Source: an uncultured Bacteroidales bacterium (lineage in GTDB: Bacteria; Bacteroidota; Bacteroidia; Bacteroidales; JACABE01). From it: a stretch of 39,049 nt of DNA. The DNA is taken from contig CAIUKU010000107.1 of assembly GCA_903899825.1 (NCBI GenBank), positions 1 to 39,049 of the forward strand. The letters run 5' to 3'. The notes under the pieces were generated by a model, which saw only the letters and a program-made list of their open reading frames with translations, searched no databases and was not told the DNA's origin. The position numbers and the translations under genes were made by a program. Shown piece by piece: positions 16,013 to 24,121 of the stretch; position 1 is the stretch's first letter, and each line of letters opens with the position of its first letter.

Positions 16013-17232
16013 ATTTCATTCCTCCAGTCTTTATGCAATTTCCCCATATTGATTGCTAAATCTATTGTTTTTACAGCTCTTTTTACTACAGGTGGGTCAA
16101 TCATTTTTGTACCTAATGATACAACACCTAAACCCATGGCAGTAGCTTCATCAAAAGCCAATACTATTCTTTTTGCTTTTTCAATTTCCGTAATATCTGG
16201 TGCGAAAAATTCGTGAATTACTTTTATTTGTCTGGGGTGAATGCATCCCATTCCGTCAAATCCCAATGCTTTTGATTTCAGTACATTTTCTTTTAATGCT
16301 TCCATATCGGCAATATCTGAAAATACAGAATCAATAGGTTGTATACCTGCAGCACGACAAGCATTTACCAGAACCGAACGTGCAAAAAATGATTCTGAAG
16401 CTTCGTTGGTTCTTTTGCAACCTAAATCAGCAGTATAGTCTTCCAATCCTATAGCCATGGCAACTATATTTGAAGCAGATAATGCAATCTGATAGGCATT
16501 CATAACACCTTTAGCACTTTCGATAATAGGCATTAACCATATTTCGCTACTTATATTATTTTGTTTTTTCAGTTCGTCAATTCGATTGTTCAATGTATGG
16601 ATTTGTTCGGCTTCTTCACATTTAGGTACTAAAATCAAATTTACATTATTAGGCACGATGTAATCCAGATCTTCTAATCCTTTAGGAATTTGGTTGATAC
16701 GAACCATTCGTTCGGCACCATAAAAATCTATAGCTCTGAGTGCATTTCTGACTAAAAATCTGGCTTCAAATTTTTTATCTACAGCAACTGCATCTTCTAA
16801 ATCCAGAATAATGCCATTTGGTTTATGGATACCTGCATTCAACATCAGACTGGGTGAATTTCCAGGTAAGTAAAGCCTTGAAAATCTGTTTTTTTCTTTT
16901 GTAGTAGAATAGATATTCTCAGCATACATTGCGGGAAGGTATTCTTTATCGGTCTTAATAAGCATTTTAATTGCTGCTTCTATACGTGCCATGATTACGC
17001 AATCAATAGCGCCTGTATCTTCTATTAAAAGTTTCGCATTTTGAATACCAAAAAATTCTAAAATTGATGAAGTTAATTTTTTTATAGCATCTCCAAAAAA
17101 AACAGCAACTTTGCTTTGAATTTCAATTTGTAAACCTCCTGCATCGGTAAGTTCCAGTGTAACAAAACAATCTGAACGGATACCTTTTCCTTTATTCCCG
17201 GTATTAGCTATTTTTACAGCGTTAAATTCCAT
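16009..17232 (-). CDS. citDE: Fused citrate lyase acyl carrier protein and beta subunit (CitD-CitE)
   Basis: A 407-residue fusion. Residues 1-95 match CitD: RSDCFVTLEL, FGDAI and the signature EDTGAIDCVIMARIEAA, near CitD's DKGALxC. Ser20 is the probable attachment site of the triphosphoribosyl-dephospho-CoA arm. A linker of about 25 residues leads to a CitE domain (about 116-407): RLYLPGNSP, IILDLEDAV, MVRINQ, LILVPKCEEAEQ, IIESAKGVMNAY, AIGLEDYTADLG and GFDGMGCIHPRQIKVI, containing the Mg-binding acidic residues. It cleaves citryl-ACP (or citramalyl-ACP) to acetyl-ACP plus oxaloacetate (or pyruvate). The ATG at 17232 is preferred to an upstream TTG at 17259, which falls in the promoter box. 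The domain fusion fixes a 1:1 carrier-to-lyase ratio. The stop overlaps citF. Confidence 0.92.
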   Translation of the reverse strand: MEFNAVKIANTGNKGKGIRSDCFVTLELTDAGGLQIEIQSKVAVFFGDAIKKLTSSILEFFGIQNAKLLIEDTGAIDCVIMARIEAAIKMLIKTDKEYLPAMYAENIYSTTKEKNRFSRLYLPGNSPSLMLNAGIHKPNGIILDLEDAVAVDKKFEARFLVRNALRAIDFYGAERMVRINQIPKGLEDLDYIVPNNVNLILVPKCEEAEQIHTLNNRIDELKKQNNISSEIWLMPIIESAKGVMNAYQIALSASNIVAMAIGLEDYTADLGCKRTNEASESFFARSVLVNACRAAGIQPIDSVFSDIADMEALKENVLKSKALGFDGMGCIHPRQIKVIHEFFAPDITEIEKAKRIVLAFDEATAMGLGVVSLGTKMIDPPVVKRAVKTIDLAINMGKLHKDWRNEI

Positions 17233-17256
17233 AATAATTAAAGATTTATTTTGTGT

Positions 17257-17264
17257 CAAAATTA
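17257..17264 (-). promoter_or_regulatory. Promoter -7 box of citDE-citF
   Basis: TAATTTTG on the minus strand fits TAnnTTTG, 25 bases before the chosen ATG at 17232. This placement argues that the in-frame TTG at 17259 is not the start. Confidence 0.6.
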
Positions 17265-17310
17265 AAAGTTTTTATTGGAAGTCTTGTATGAATTTTTAAA
17301 AAAAAGCAAA

Positions 17311-17344
17311 AAAAAAGAGAGGTATCTAAATACCTCTCTTTTTT
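17311..17344 (-). terminator. Terminator of the 54-residue lipoprotein gene
   Basis: A perfect 15-bp stem (17311-17325 with 17330-17344, core GAGAGGTAT) and a 4-base CTAA loop, flanked by A/T runs, 18 bases after the stop at 17362. It also insulates the citDE promoter from upstream transcription. Confidence 0.9.
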
Positions 17345-17361
17345 ATCCGTTTATAACAGAA

Positions 17362-17526
17362 TTATTGAACAGGAGCTGCTGTAGTATCAGCTACCACTAC
17401 AGTTGAGTCAACTGGAGTTTCCATAACAGCTGTAGAATCTGCAGGTGTTTCTTGTTTTGCACCTGTACCACATGCAGAAATAACTAAGATTCCTGCGATT
17501 AAAAATAATCCAAAGATTTTTTTCAT
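17362..17526 (-). CDS. Tiny lipoprotein, 54 residues, unknown function
   Basis: A short gene that reads MKKIFGLFLIAGILVISAC then GTGAKQETPADSTAVME and a Thr/Val/Asp/Ala-rich tail ending TTAAPVQ. The lipobox VISAC gives lipidated Cys19, leaving a mature peptide of only 36 residues. The tail is low-complexity (repeated DST/DTT) and probably unstructured. Support for a real gene: a clear signal peptide, a TAnnTTTG box at 17568-17575 about 40 bases upstream, and a strong terminator just after the stop. The neighbour at 17652-17909 has the same architecture (small lipoprotein plus own terminator). No family recognised. Confidence 0.8.
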   Translation of the reverse strand: MKKIFGLFLIAGILVISACGTGAKQETPADSTAVMETPVDSTVVVADTTAAPVQ

Positions 17527-17567
17527 GTTTTGATTGATATTAAGTTATTGATTAATTAATTAACGTG

Positions 17568-17575
17568 CAAAACTA
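17568..17575 (-). promoter_or_regulatory. Promoter -7 box of the 54-residue lipoprotein gene
   Basis: TAGTTTTG on the minus strand fits TAnnTTTG, 41 bases before the ATG at 17526. Confidence 0.55.
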
Positions 17576-17592
17576 CTAATAAAAACAATATA

Positions 17593-17638
17593 AAAAACAA
17601 AAAAGGGAAAATATTTCTATTTTCCCTTTTTTGTTTTT
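17593..17638 (-). terminator. Strong terminator of the 85-residue lipoprotein gene
   Basis: A perfect 21-bp inverted repeat (17593-17613 with 17618-17638; core AAGGGAAAATA) with a 4-base TTTC loop, 14 bases after the stop at 17652. T-runs lie at both ends. Confidence 0.92.
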
Positions 17639-17651
17639 ACAAAAAGATAAA

Positions 17652-17909
17652 TTATTTTTTACCTTTTTTTGCAGGTTTTGCTTCAGCAGCAGCAATAGAA
17701 TCTTGAATTCTTTTTGCTTCAACAGCAGCAATAGAATCATTAATAACTTGTTCAGCAGCAGCAACAGAATCAGCGATTCTTTGTTGTTCAACCTGAGCAA
17801 TTGAATCTTGGATTTTTTGTTCAGCAGCAGCTTTTTCTTCTGCGCTTGGTCCGCAAGCTACGAATGCAAACATTCCAGCAACTGCGATTACAGATAATAA
17901 TTTTTTCAT
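17652..17909 (-). CDS. Small helical lipoprotein with 11-residue repeats
   Basis: An 85-residue lipoprotein. The signal peptide is MKKLLSVIAVAGMFAFVAC with lipidated Cys19. The mature part is almost wholly four consecutive 11-12-residue repeats of the form (K/R/V)I-x-DSIAAxE-(Q/A), then a basic tail PAKKGKK. Eleven-residue periodicity with Ile/Ala on one face suggests a long, straight alpha-helix or coiled coil anchored in a membrane, like the layout of Lpp-type lipoproteins, although no sequence homology to Lpp is claimed. It has a full promoter (-33 TTTG and -7 TACTTTTG) and its own strong terminator, suggesting an abundant structural protein. The gene is short, but signal peptide, promoter and terminator make it secure. 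Function unknown. Confidence 0.85.
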   Translation of the reverse strand: MKKLLSVIAVAGMFAFVACGPSAEEKAAAEQKIQDSIAQVEQQRIADSVAAAEQVINDSIAAVEAKRIQDSIAAAEAKPAKKGKK

Positions 17910-17937
17910 TTTTTTTTACTATTATTAAAATTTTATG

Positions 17938-17967
17938 CAAAAGTATACAATTTTTTTATTATACAAA
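17938..17967 (-). promoter_or_regulatory. Promoter of the 85-residue lipoprotein gene
   Basis: On the minus strand a -33 TTTG (17967-17964), an 18-base spacer and a -7 TACTTTTG (17945-17938), 28 bases before the ATG. This is one of the two most complete Bacteroidota-type promoters in the window. Confidence 0.75.
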
Positions 17968-18089
17968 TTTTTTTTTCGTTTTTTTTAAACATTTGACTGT
18001 TAGTAACCTTTTTCAACACATTACTTTTACTGAAATAACAATAGTTACAACCTTATATTAAAAAGGATTAATAATTGAACAGTATTTTG

Positions 18090-18097
18090 TAATTTTG
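18090..18097 (+). promoter_or_regulatory. Promoter -7 box of the LtaS-like operon
   Basis: TAATTTTG fits TAnnTTTG but lies only seven bases before the ATG at 18105. Either the transcript is nearly leaderless or translation begins at the next in-frame ATG, 18126. Confidence 0.55.
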
Positions 18098-18104
18098 CAG
18101 CTAT

Positions 18105-20036
18105 ATGAAAAAAAGAATAAAAGAAATGGCTAAAAAAAGCAGTTACAATAGCTATCAAACTGTTTTATTACATATCACAATTCTTATTTCCCTTTTTACA
18201 ATTTCCAGAATTATATTCTACATTGCGAATTTAAAGTATTTTAAAGGGATTGAAGTTCTTGAATTTTTAAAAATTTTTACAGGAGGTATTCGTTTCGATA
18301 TCGCTTCAATATTTATGGTGAATTCTGTTTATATTTTGATGCAATTAATACCTTTCAATATTAAATTCACTAAGGCTTATCAGAAATTGGCCCTATTGCT
18401 TTTTTATATAACAAATAGCATCGCACTTATGTTGAACTTTATAGATGTTATTTATTTCCGTTTCACTTTTAAAAGAACAACAAGTGATATCTTTAATTAT
18501 ATAGCGGTAGGTGGAGACTTTGATAAACTGATTCCTCAATTTATTGCTGATTTTTGGTATATTTTTATTATTATACTGGTATTTATTATTGCATTGGTTA
18601 AAATTTCCGGTCTTATCCACTTGAATTATTTGCCTGTTCAGGGGAGAAAAAATTACGTATATCAGTTTTTATTTTTTATAATTGCTATTTTCTTTCTTAT
18701 AATTGGTGTTAGAGGAGGACTGCAATTGAAGCCAATAGATATTATTAACGCCGGCAAATATGCAGAAAATAAGAATGTTCCATTGGTTTTAAACACACCT
18801 TTCACAATTATAAAAACAATAGGTCTTCCGGTTTTGAGGAAAAAAAATTACTTCAATAAAACAGAAGAGTTGAATGCCATCTATCATCCTGTTGTTATAA
18901 ATGATACATCTCAGCAATTCAGAAAATTAAATGTTGTAGTAATAATACTGGAAAGCTTTTCACAAGAGCATATAGGTGCATTAAACAACATAAAAGGATA
19001 TACAGGTTTTACACCTTTTTTAGATTCTTTGATTCAAAGAAGTGTATATGTAAAAGGATTTTCCAACGGAAAACGGTCCATAGAAGGTATTCCTGCAATT
19101 CTGGCAGGTATTCCAACGTTGATGAATGAAGCGTATATTACTTCAATGTATGCCGGCAATAAAATTAATAGCCTGGCAAGTTTGTTGAAAACCAAAGGAT
19201 ATAATACTTCTTTTTTTCATGGTGGAAGCAATGGAACCATGGGTTTTGATGCATTTACAAAATTAGCAGGTTTTGATTCTTATTATGGTCGTAATCAATA
19301 TAATAATGAGAAGGATTATGATGGGAAGTGGGGGATTTTTGATGAAGCATTTTTGCAAAATTACGCGAATCAATTAAATGCTATGCCTCAGCCATTTTTA
19401 TCATCTGTTTTTACCTTATCTTCGCATCATCCATATACTGTGCCAGAAAAATATAAAGGAAAATTTAAAAAGGGTCATCTGGAAATTCAGGAGAGTATTA
19501 TGTATGCTGATTATTCATTAAAGAAATTCTTTGAAACAGCAAGCAAGATGTCATGGTTTGATAGTACTTTGTTTGTGATTACAGCAGATCATACTTCGGA
19601 AGCTTATATTGATTATTATCAGAATAATATTGGAATGTATGCCATCCCTATAATATTCTTTATGCCGAATAGTAATTTAAGTCTCAACAACTCTCAAATA
19701 GGTCAGCAGATTGATATCATGCCTTCAGTACTGGATTTTCTGAATTTTGATAAACCCTATTTTTCCTTTGGGAATAGTGTTTTTGATAGTAAGAAACCTC
19801 ATTTCAATATTACTTATATCAATGGAGAATATCAGCTGATTAAAGATGATTATGTATTGAAATTTGATGGAGAACAATCTTTATCTTTGTATCAGATAAA
19901 CAAGGATTCACTACTCAAGTCCAATCTTATCAATAAAGATGTTTCTCAAAGAATAAAAATGGAATCTTTCATAAAAGCTATTATACAACAATATAATAAT
20001 AGTTTGATAGATAATAAAATGTATCCGGATAAATAA
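18105..20036 (+). CDS. LtaS/OpgB-family phosphoglycerol transferase (membrane sulfatase-fold)
   Basis: Inner-membrane enzyme of 643 residues. Five hydrophobic helices lie in residues ~18-215 (for example LLHITILISLFTISRIIFYI, YIFIIILVFIIALVKI, FLFFIIAIFFLIIGV). The periplasmic alkaline-phosphatase-fold domain covers ~275-600: VVVIILESFSQEHIG (metal-binding Glu), SNGKRSIEGIPAILAG (nucleophile position, Ser rather than the Thr of LtaS), TSFFHGGSNGTMGFD, FTLSSHHPYTVPEKYKG and ITADHTSEAY (metal-binding Asp/His). The family moves phosphoglycerol or a similar head group from a phospholipid to an acceptor, releasing diacylglycerol. Bacteroidota make no lipoteichoic acid, so the acceptor is unknown (periplasmic glycan or surface polysaccharide). 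The lipid kinase follows after seven bases. Start at 18105 or 18126. Confidence 0.87.
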   Translation: MKKRIKEMAKKSSYNSYQTVLLHITILISLFTISRIIFYIANLKYFKGIEVLEFLKIFTGGIRFDIASIFMVNSVYILMQLIPFNIKFTKAYQKLALLLFYITNSIALMLNFIDVIYFRFTFKRTTSDIFNYIAVGGDFDKLIPQFIADFWYIFIIILVFIIALVKISGLIHLNYLPVQGRKNYVYQFLFFIIAIFFLIIGVRGGLQLKPIDIINAGKYAENKNVPLVLNTPFTIIKTIGLPVLRKKNYFNKTEELNAIYHPVVINDTSQQFRKLNVVVIILESFSQEHIGALNNIKGYTGFTPFLDSLIQRSVYVKGFSNGKRSIEGIPAILAGIPTLMNEAYITSMYAGNKINSLASLLKTKGYNTSFFHGGSNGTMGFDAFTKLAGFDSYYGRNQYNNEKDYDGKWGIFDEAFLQNYANQLNAMPQPFLSSVFTLSSHHPYTVPEKYKGKFKKGHLEIQESIMYADYSLKKFFETASKMSWFDSTLFVITADHTSEAYIDYYQNNIGMYAIPIIFFMPNSNLSLNNSQIGQQIDIMPSVLDFLNFDKPYFSFGNSVFDSKKPHFNITYINGEYQLIKDDYVLKFDGEQSLSLYQINKDSLLKSNLINKDVSQRIKMESFIKAIIQQYNNSLIDNKMYPDK

Positions 20037-20043
20037 AAAATCA

Positions 20044-20922
20044 TTGAAAAAACAAAAAATCGTTTTTATTATCAATCCTATTTCAGGGATTGTTAGAAAA
20101 AAGAATATAAATAATCAAATTGCTTTGTATATTAACAAAGAAAAATATGATTATTTGATAATGAACACAGAATACGCAGGGCATGCTGTAGAATTGACTG
20201 TGCAATCAGTCAAAGATGGGGCTGATATCATAGTGGCTGTTGGTGGAGATGGTTCAGTAAATGAAGTTGTTAATGGTTTAAAAGGGAGCAATGTAAAATT
20301 GGGAATCATCCCTTTGGGTTCAGGAAATGGGCTGGCTAGATTCCTTAAAATTCCTTTTCAGATCAAAGCTGCAATAGATCTCATTAATTGCGGGAAATAT
20401 ACATCAGTAGACACTGTGAGTGTAAATGAAAGACTTTTTTTAAGCATAGCAGGAATTGGATTTGATGCTTTGGTTGCCAAAAGATTCGCAAAATATCATA
20501 AAAGGGGATTTTGGTCCTATTTTACAATAGCAACTAAAGAATACAGAATGTACCGGCCTAAAAAATATCAACTTAGTTTGAATGGAGAAACCATAAAAAG
20601 AAGGGCATTAATGATTGTTTTTGCCAATTCCGACCAGTTTGGATACAATACGTCAATTGCACCTTATGCCAAAATAGATGATGGAATGATAGATGTTTGT
20701 ATTGTTAAAAAAATTCCTGTTTATAAAATGCTTTTTTTTATACAGCTTTTATTTCTAAAGCAACTTTACAAAACCAATTATCTTGAAATTATTCAAACCA
20801 ATGAATTGTGGATAGAACGAAAAAGAAACAAAGTGGTAAATATTGACGGAGAACCGGTAAAACTATCCAAAAAACTTCATGTTAAAGTTAATCATTTAGC
20901 GTTAAACGTAATTATTCCTTAA
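20044..20922 (+). CDS. Diacylglycerol-kinase-family lipid kinase
   Basis: Cytoplasmic or membrane-associated lipid kinase of 292 residues (DAGK_cat/YegS/DgkB family). Motifs: [10 protein letters not shown] at the N-terminus, the nucleotide-binding [13 protein letters not shown], then [18 protein letters not shown]; the C-terminal beta-sandwich has [38 protein letters not shown] and VVNIDGEPV. All active-site motifs are intact. The start is a TTG at 20044: no ATG fits the family's N-terminus, and an in-frame stop limits extension. It begins seven bases after the LtaS-like gene. It probably phosphorylates the diacylglycerol which that enzyme releases, returning it to phospholipid synthesis. This coupling is inferred from the DgkB and OpgB/DgkA cases. 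Confidence 0.88.
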   Translation: MKKQKIVFIINPISGIVRKKNINNQIALYINKEKYDYLIMNTEYAGHAVELTVQSVKDGADIIVAVGGDGSVNEVVNGLKGSNVKLGIIPLGSGNGLARFLKIPFQIKAAIDLINCGKYTSVDTVSVNERLFLSIAGIGFDALVAKRFAKYHKRGFWSYFTIATKEYRMYRPKKYQLSLNGETIKRRALMIVFANSDQFGYNTSIAPYAKIDDGMIDVCIVKKIPVYKMLFFIQLLFLKQLYKTNYLEIIQTNELWIERKRNKVVNIDGEPVKLSKKLHVKVNHLALNVIIP

Positions 20923-20926
20923 TTTT

Positions 20927-21262
20927 ATGGCTAAGAAAAATAATCCAATCGGGATAGTATATTCTACCAATCCTGATTTTCAATATCAGTTTAATAATGA
21001 AGAAGTAAAGGAGACATTACCTCCTAAACAACAAAACCTGAGGGTATTATTGGACAAAAAGCAAAGAGGGGGCAAAAAGGTAACCCTGATTACCGGCTTT
21101 GTTGGTAAAGAGGAAGATTTAATCAATCTGGGAAAAATGCTCAAAACCAAATGTGGCGTAGGAGGTACGGTTAAAGATGGGGAAATATTAATTCAGGGAG
21201 ATTTTAAGGATAAAATTCTGGATTTGTTGCTAAAACTTGATTACAAGGCGAAGAAAGTTTGA
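20927..21262 (+). CDS. yciH: SUI1/eIF1-family translation factor YciH
   Basis: Cytoplasmic protein of 111 residues. An N-terminal tail of about 35 residues (with [16 protein letters not shown]) leads to a SUI1 domain: [67 protein letters not shown]. The basic loop and the [12 protein letters not shown] segment are the family hallmarks. Bacterial YciH resembles eIF1 and is thought to affect start-site fidelity; its exact role is not settled. It begins four bases after the lipid kinase stop, so it is cotranscribed with it, without an obvious functional link. Confidence 0.93.
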   Translation: MAKKNNPIGIVYSTNPDFQYQFNNEEVKETLPPKQQNLRVLLDKKQRGGKKVTLITGFVGKEEDLINLGKMLKTKCGVGGTVKDGEILIQGDFKDKILDLLLKLDYKAKKV

Positions 21263-21330
21263 TATTAATTAAGATATTTATTACCGGCATAGTTTCAATT
21301 ATTTTTAAAGTATTGATTTACAAAAATTGA

Positions 21331-21362
21331 ACAGATTACTTATTTTCTTGTAAGTAATTTGT
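21331..21362. other. AT-rich hairpin after yciH
   Basis: ACAGATTACTTA (21331-21342) pairs with TAAGTAATTTGT (21351-21362), 12 positions with one G-T pair, around an 8-base loop. It lies about 70 bases past the yciH stop in the 225-base gap before cysS. It lacks a clear T-run, so terminator function is doubtful. Confidence 0.4.
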
Positions 21363-21450
21363 AGTATAAAAAACAGTTTACAAATTGGCGTGGATAATCT
21401 TTCAGTCCAATTCATTGAAGCTATAGATGCTTCATTTCAATTTATTTCCT

Positions 21451-21458
21451 TAATTTTG
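21451..21458 (+). promoter_or_regulatory. Promoter -7 box of cysS
   Basis: TAATTTTG fits TAnnTTTG, 30 bases before the cysS ATG. No good -33 box at the usual spacing. Confidence 0.6.
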
Positions 21459-21487
21459 CAGGATATTTTAGGAAAGCTTTCAAGATT

Positions 21488-22954
21488 ATGGAAAATATAC
21501 TACATGTTTATAATACTATAAGTAAACGAAAAGAAATATTTCAACCCTTAAGACCACCTTTTGTTGGTATGTATGTTTGTGGGCCAACAGTATATGGAGA
21601 TGGGCATTTGGGACATGCGCGTCCGGCTATTACTTTTGATTTGGTATTTCGTTATTTGCAACATCTAGGATATAAAGTCAGGTACGTTAGAAATATTACC
21701 GATGTAGGACATCTTGAAAATGATGCAGATGACGGTGAAGATAAAATTGCAAAAAAAGCACGTCTGGAGCAATTGGAACCCATGGAAGTAGCACAATATT
21801 TTACAGACAGGTATCATCTAAACATGGATCAATTGAATGTAAAACGTCCGAGTATTGAGCCCTTGGCATCAGGACATATTATTGAACATATTGAAATGAT
21901 AAAAAAAATTCTGGAGAAAGAATTTGCTTATGTAATCAATGGATCAGTATATTTTGATGTTAAAAAGTACAATGATGCCTATGCCTATGGTAAACTATCG
22001 GGCAGAATACTGGAAGATTTATTATCCAACACCCGTGTGTTGGAAGGACAGGATGAAAAACACAATTCTTATGATTTTGCATTATGGAAAAAAGCCCAGC
22101 CGGAACATATCATGCGTTGGCCTTCTCCCTGGAGTGACGGATTCCCGGGCTGGCATGCAGAATGTTCCGCCATGAGTGCAAAATATCTGGGTAATCATTT
22201 TGATATTCATGGTGGTGGTATGGATTTATTGTTCCCTCACCATGAATCAGAAATTGCACAAAGTCAGATTGCTAATAATTGTGAACCTTGTAAATACTGG
22301 ATGCACAACAATATGATTACTATCAACGGGCAAAAGATGGGCAAATCACTTGGAAATTTTATCACCCTCAACGATTTCTTTACTGGTAAACATCCTTCTT
22401 TGGAAAAAGCTTATAGTCCGATGTGTATTCGTTTTTTTATACTTCAGGCCCATTATCGCAGCACACTCGATTTTTCAAACGAAGCACTGCTTGCAGCTGA
22501 AAAAGGACTGAAAAGATTGATGCAGGGTATAGAAACACTTCAAAAAATAACATCATCAGCAACTTCAAGCAGCGATATTTCTAAATTATCTGCAAATTGC
22601 TACGAAGCCATGAACGATGATTTCAACAGTCCTATTGTGATTGCTAATTTGTTTGAAGGTTTACGTATTATCAATGCTGTAAACGATGGAAAAGAAAGTA
22701 TTTCAGCCATTGATTTAGAAAGTCTTAAGAATTTGTATACTACTTTTGTTTTTGAAATACTGGGTTTAACCAACGAAACAGAAAATAATCAGTTCGAAAT
22801 CATGGATGGATTGATGCAGATGGTACTCTCGTTTCGCCAGCAAGCTAAAACCAATAAGGATTATGCAACATCCGATAATATTCGCAATGAACTTACCAAA
22901 CTAGGAATTGTTGTAAAAGACGGAAAAGATGGTTCTGCATGGTCATTAGAATAA
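21488..22954 (+). CDS. cysS: Cysteine--tRNA ligase
   Basis: Cytoplasmic class I aminoacyl-tRNA synthetase of 488 residues that charges tRNA-Cys. It has the HIGH-type region [23 protein letters not shown] with the first zinc Cys, [15 protein letters not shown] and [20 protein letters not shown] with further zinc ligands, and the KMSKS-type loop KMGKSLGNF. The DALR anticodon-binding-type domain follows ([44 protein letters not shown]), and the C-terminal [25 protein letters not shown] is typical. Full length. It has its own -7 box and appears monocistronic or loosely coupled to the next gene. Confidence 0.98.
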   Translation: MENILHVYNTISKRKEIFQPLRPPFVGMYVCGPTVYGDGHLGHARPAITFDLVFRYLQHLGYKVRYVRNITDVGHLENDADDGEDKIAKKARLEQLEPMEVAQYFTDRYHLNMDQLNVKRPSIEPLASGHIIEHIEMIKKILEKEFAYVINGSVYFDVKKYNDAYAYGKLSGRILEDLLSNTRVLEGQDEKHNSYDFALWKKAQPEHIMRWPSPWSDGFPGWHAECSAMSAKYLGNHFDIHGGGMDLLFPHHESEIAQSQIANNCEPCKYWMHNNMITINGQKMGKSLGNFITLNDFFTGKHPSLEKAYSPMCIRFFILQAHYRSTLDFSNEALLAAEKGLKRLMQGIETLQKITSSATSSSDISKLSANCYEAMNDDFNSPIVIANLFEGLRIINAVNDGKESISAIDLESLKNLYTTFVFEILGLTNETENNQFEIMDGLMQMVLSFRQQAKTNKDYATSDNIRNELTKLGIVVKDGKDGSAWSLE

Positions 22955-23029
22955 AAATCTGAAATCATTGTCTTACGCATAATGAAATAATGGTAAGTAA
23001 ACAGAATTTAAAAGATATACTAAAGAAAT

Positions 23030-24022
23030 ATGAAATTTAAAAATATAATTTTTATTACAGTGATCTTATTTTTAATATCCTGTAAAGAAAATAAAACAAA
23101 AGTTGAAGATAATCAACAGAAAATTGCAGTAAAAAAGGTTGTAATTCCTGAATTTAATGCTGATTCAGCATATTATTATACCGAAAAGCAAGTATCATTC
23201 GGTCCCCGGGTTCCCAATACAAAAGCACATGAATTATGTGGCACTTTTTTGGTTGAAACGTTAAAAAAATATTGTAAAGAAGTAAGTGTACAGGAATTTC
23301 ATACAAGCGCATGGGATGGAACTTTGTTAAAGGGAAAAAACATCATAGCAAGTTTCAATCCTGAATCCAATAATCGAATATTTTTTTCATCGCATTGGGA
23401 TTCAAGACCATATGCAGATTATGATGATGATGTAAAAAACAACAGAAAACCCATACCCGGCGCTAATGATGGTGCTGCCGGAGTAGGGATTCTGATAGAA
23501 TTGGCCCGTTTATTCAGTCAGGAGCAACCTAAGATAGGTATTGATCTTATTTTGTTTGATGTGGAAGATTATGGAGAACCCAAAGGTATAGAATCCAAAG
23601 GAGGAGACAACTGGTGTTTAGGATCGCAATATTGGGCAAAAAATCTTCATAAACAAGGCTATATGGCAAAATATGGCATTTTGTTGGATATGGTAGCTGC
23701 TAAAAATGCTGTATTTACAATGGAAAATACATCCATGTATTATGCGCCTGATATTATGAAAATGGTTTGGGATATAGCAGCTTCATTGGGGTATAGCAAT
23801 TATTTTTCTTCCGAAAAGACAGGTGCATTAATTGATGACCATCTGTATATTAATAAAATAGCAAAAATTCCTTGCATTGATATTGTTCATCACGACCCAA
23901 CTACTGTTTCTGGCTTCTTTCCTTACTGGCATACAATGAAAGACGATATGAGTAATATTGATAAATCAACACTCACAATAGTCGGAAATACGATATTAAC
24001 GGTTGCATACGGCGAAGAATAA
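23030..24022 (+). CDS. Glutaminyl-peptide cyclotransferase-like M28 lipoprotein
   Basis: Exported lipoprotein of 330 residues with lipobox LISC (Cys18). The M28 Zn-enzyme core matches bacterial and animal glutaminyl cyclases: VSFGPRVPNTKAHELCG, IFFSSHWDSRPYAD, PGANDGAAGVGILIELARLF (Zn Asp), IDLILFDVEDYGEP (Zn or catalytic Glu), NWCLGSQYWAKN, LIDDHLYINKIAKIPCIDIVHHD and FFPYWHTMKDDMSNID (Zn His). The mono-zinc HWDSRP/DVEDYG/YWHT pattern favours cyclase over aminopeptidase. It would convert N-terminal Gln of exported proteins to pyroglutamate in the periplasm, as in Porphyromonas gingivalis. Most signal-peptidase-I substrates encoded in this window are predicted to begin with Gln. The start is clear from the signal peptide. 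Confidence 0.88.
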   Translation: MKFKNIIFITVILFLISCKENKTKVEDNQQKIAVKKVVIPEFNADSAYYYTEKQVSFGPRVPNTKAHELCGTFLVETLKKYCKEVSVQEFHTSAWDGTLLKGKNIIASFNPESNNRIFFSSHWDSRPYADYDDDVKNNRKPIPGANDGAAGVGILIELARLFSQEQPKIGIDLILFDVEDYGEPKGIESKGGDNWCLGSQYWAKNLHKQGYMAKYGILLDMVAAKNAVFTMENTSMYYAPDIMKMVWDIAASLGYSNYFSSEKTGALIDDHLYINKIAKIPCIDIVHHDPTTVSGFFPYWHTMKDDMSNIDKSTLTIVGNTILTVAYGEE

Positions 24023-24080
24023 TCCGAACAGCTTTCACCAAATGTTTTGGATTTCTTATCTATTATTAGAAAAAATATAA

Positions 24081-24088
24081 TAAATTTG
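24081..24088 (+). promoter_or_regulatory. Promoter -7 box of the PorW gene
   Basis: TAAATTTG fits TAnnTTTG, 34 bases before the TTG start at 24122. Confidence 0.55.
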
Positions 24089-24121
24089 CAAAAATTGAGT
24101 TATTAAAACCAAAAACAGGCT

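Noticed and set aside
17233..17259. TTG start for the CitD-CitE fusion
   Set aside because: It overlaps a TAnnTTTG promoter box, and an ATG at 17232 fits the family.
17576..17800. Leu/Lys-rich 74-codon frame opposite or beside the small lipoprotein
   Set aside because: Frame-shifted reading of the DSIAAxE repeats and of the terminator; no start signal.
24038..24050. CCAAA/TTTGG hairpin after the glutaminyl cyclase gene
   Set aside because: Only five AT-rich pairs and no T-run; too weak to call a terminator.
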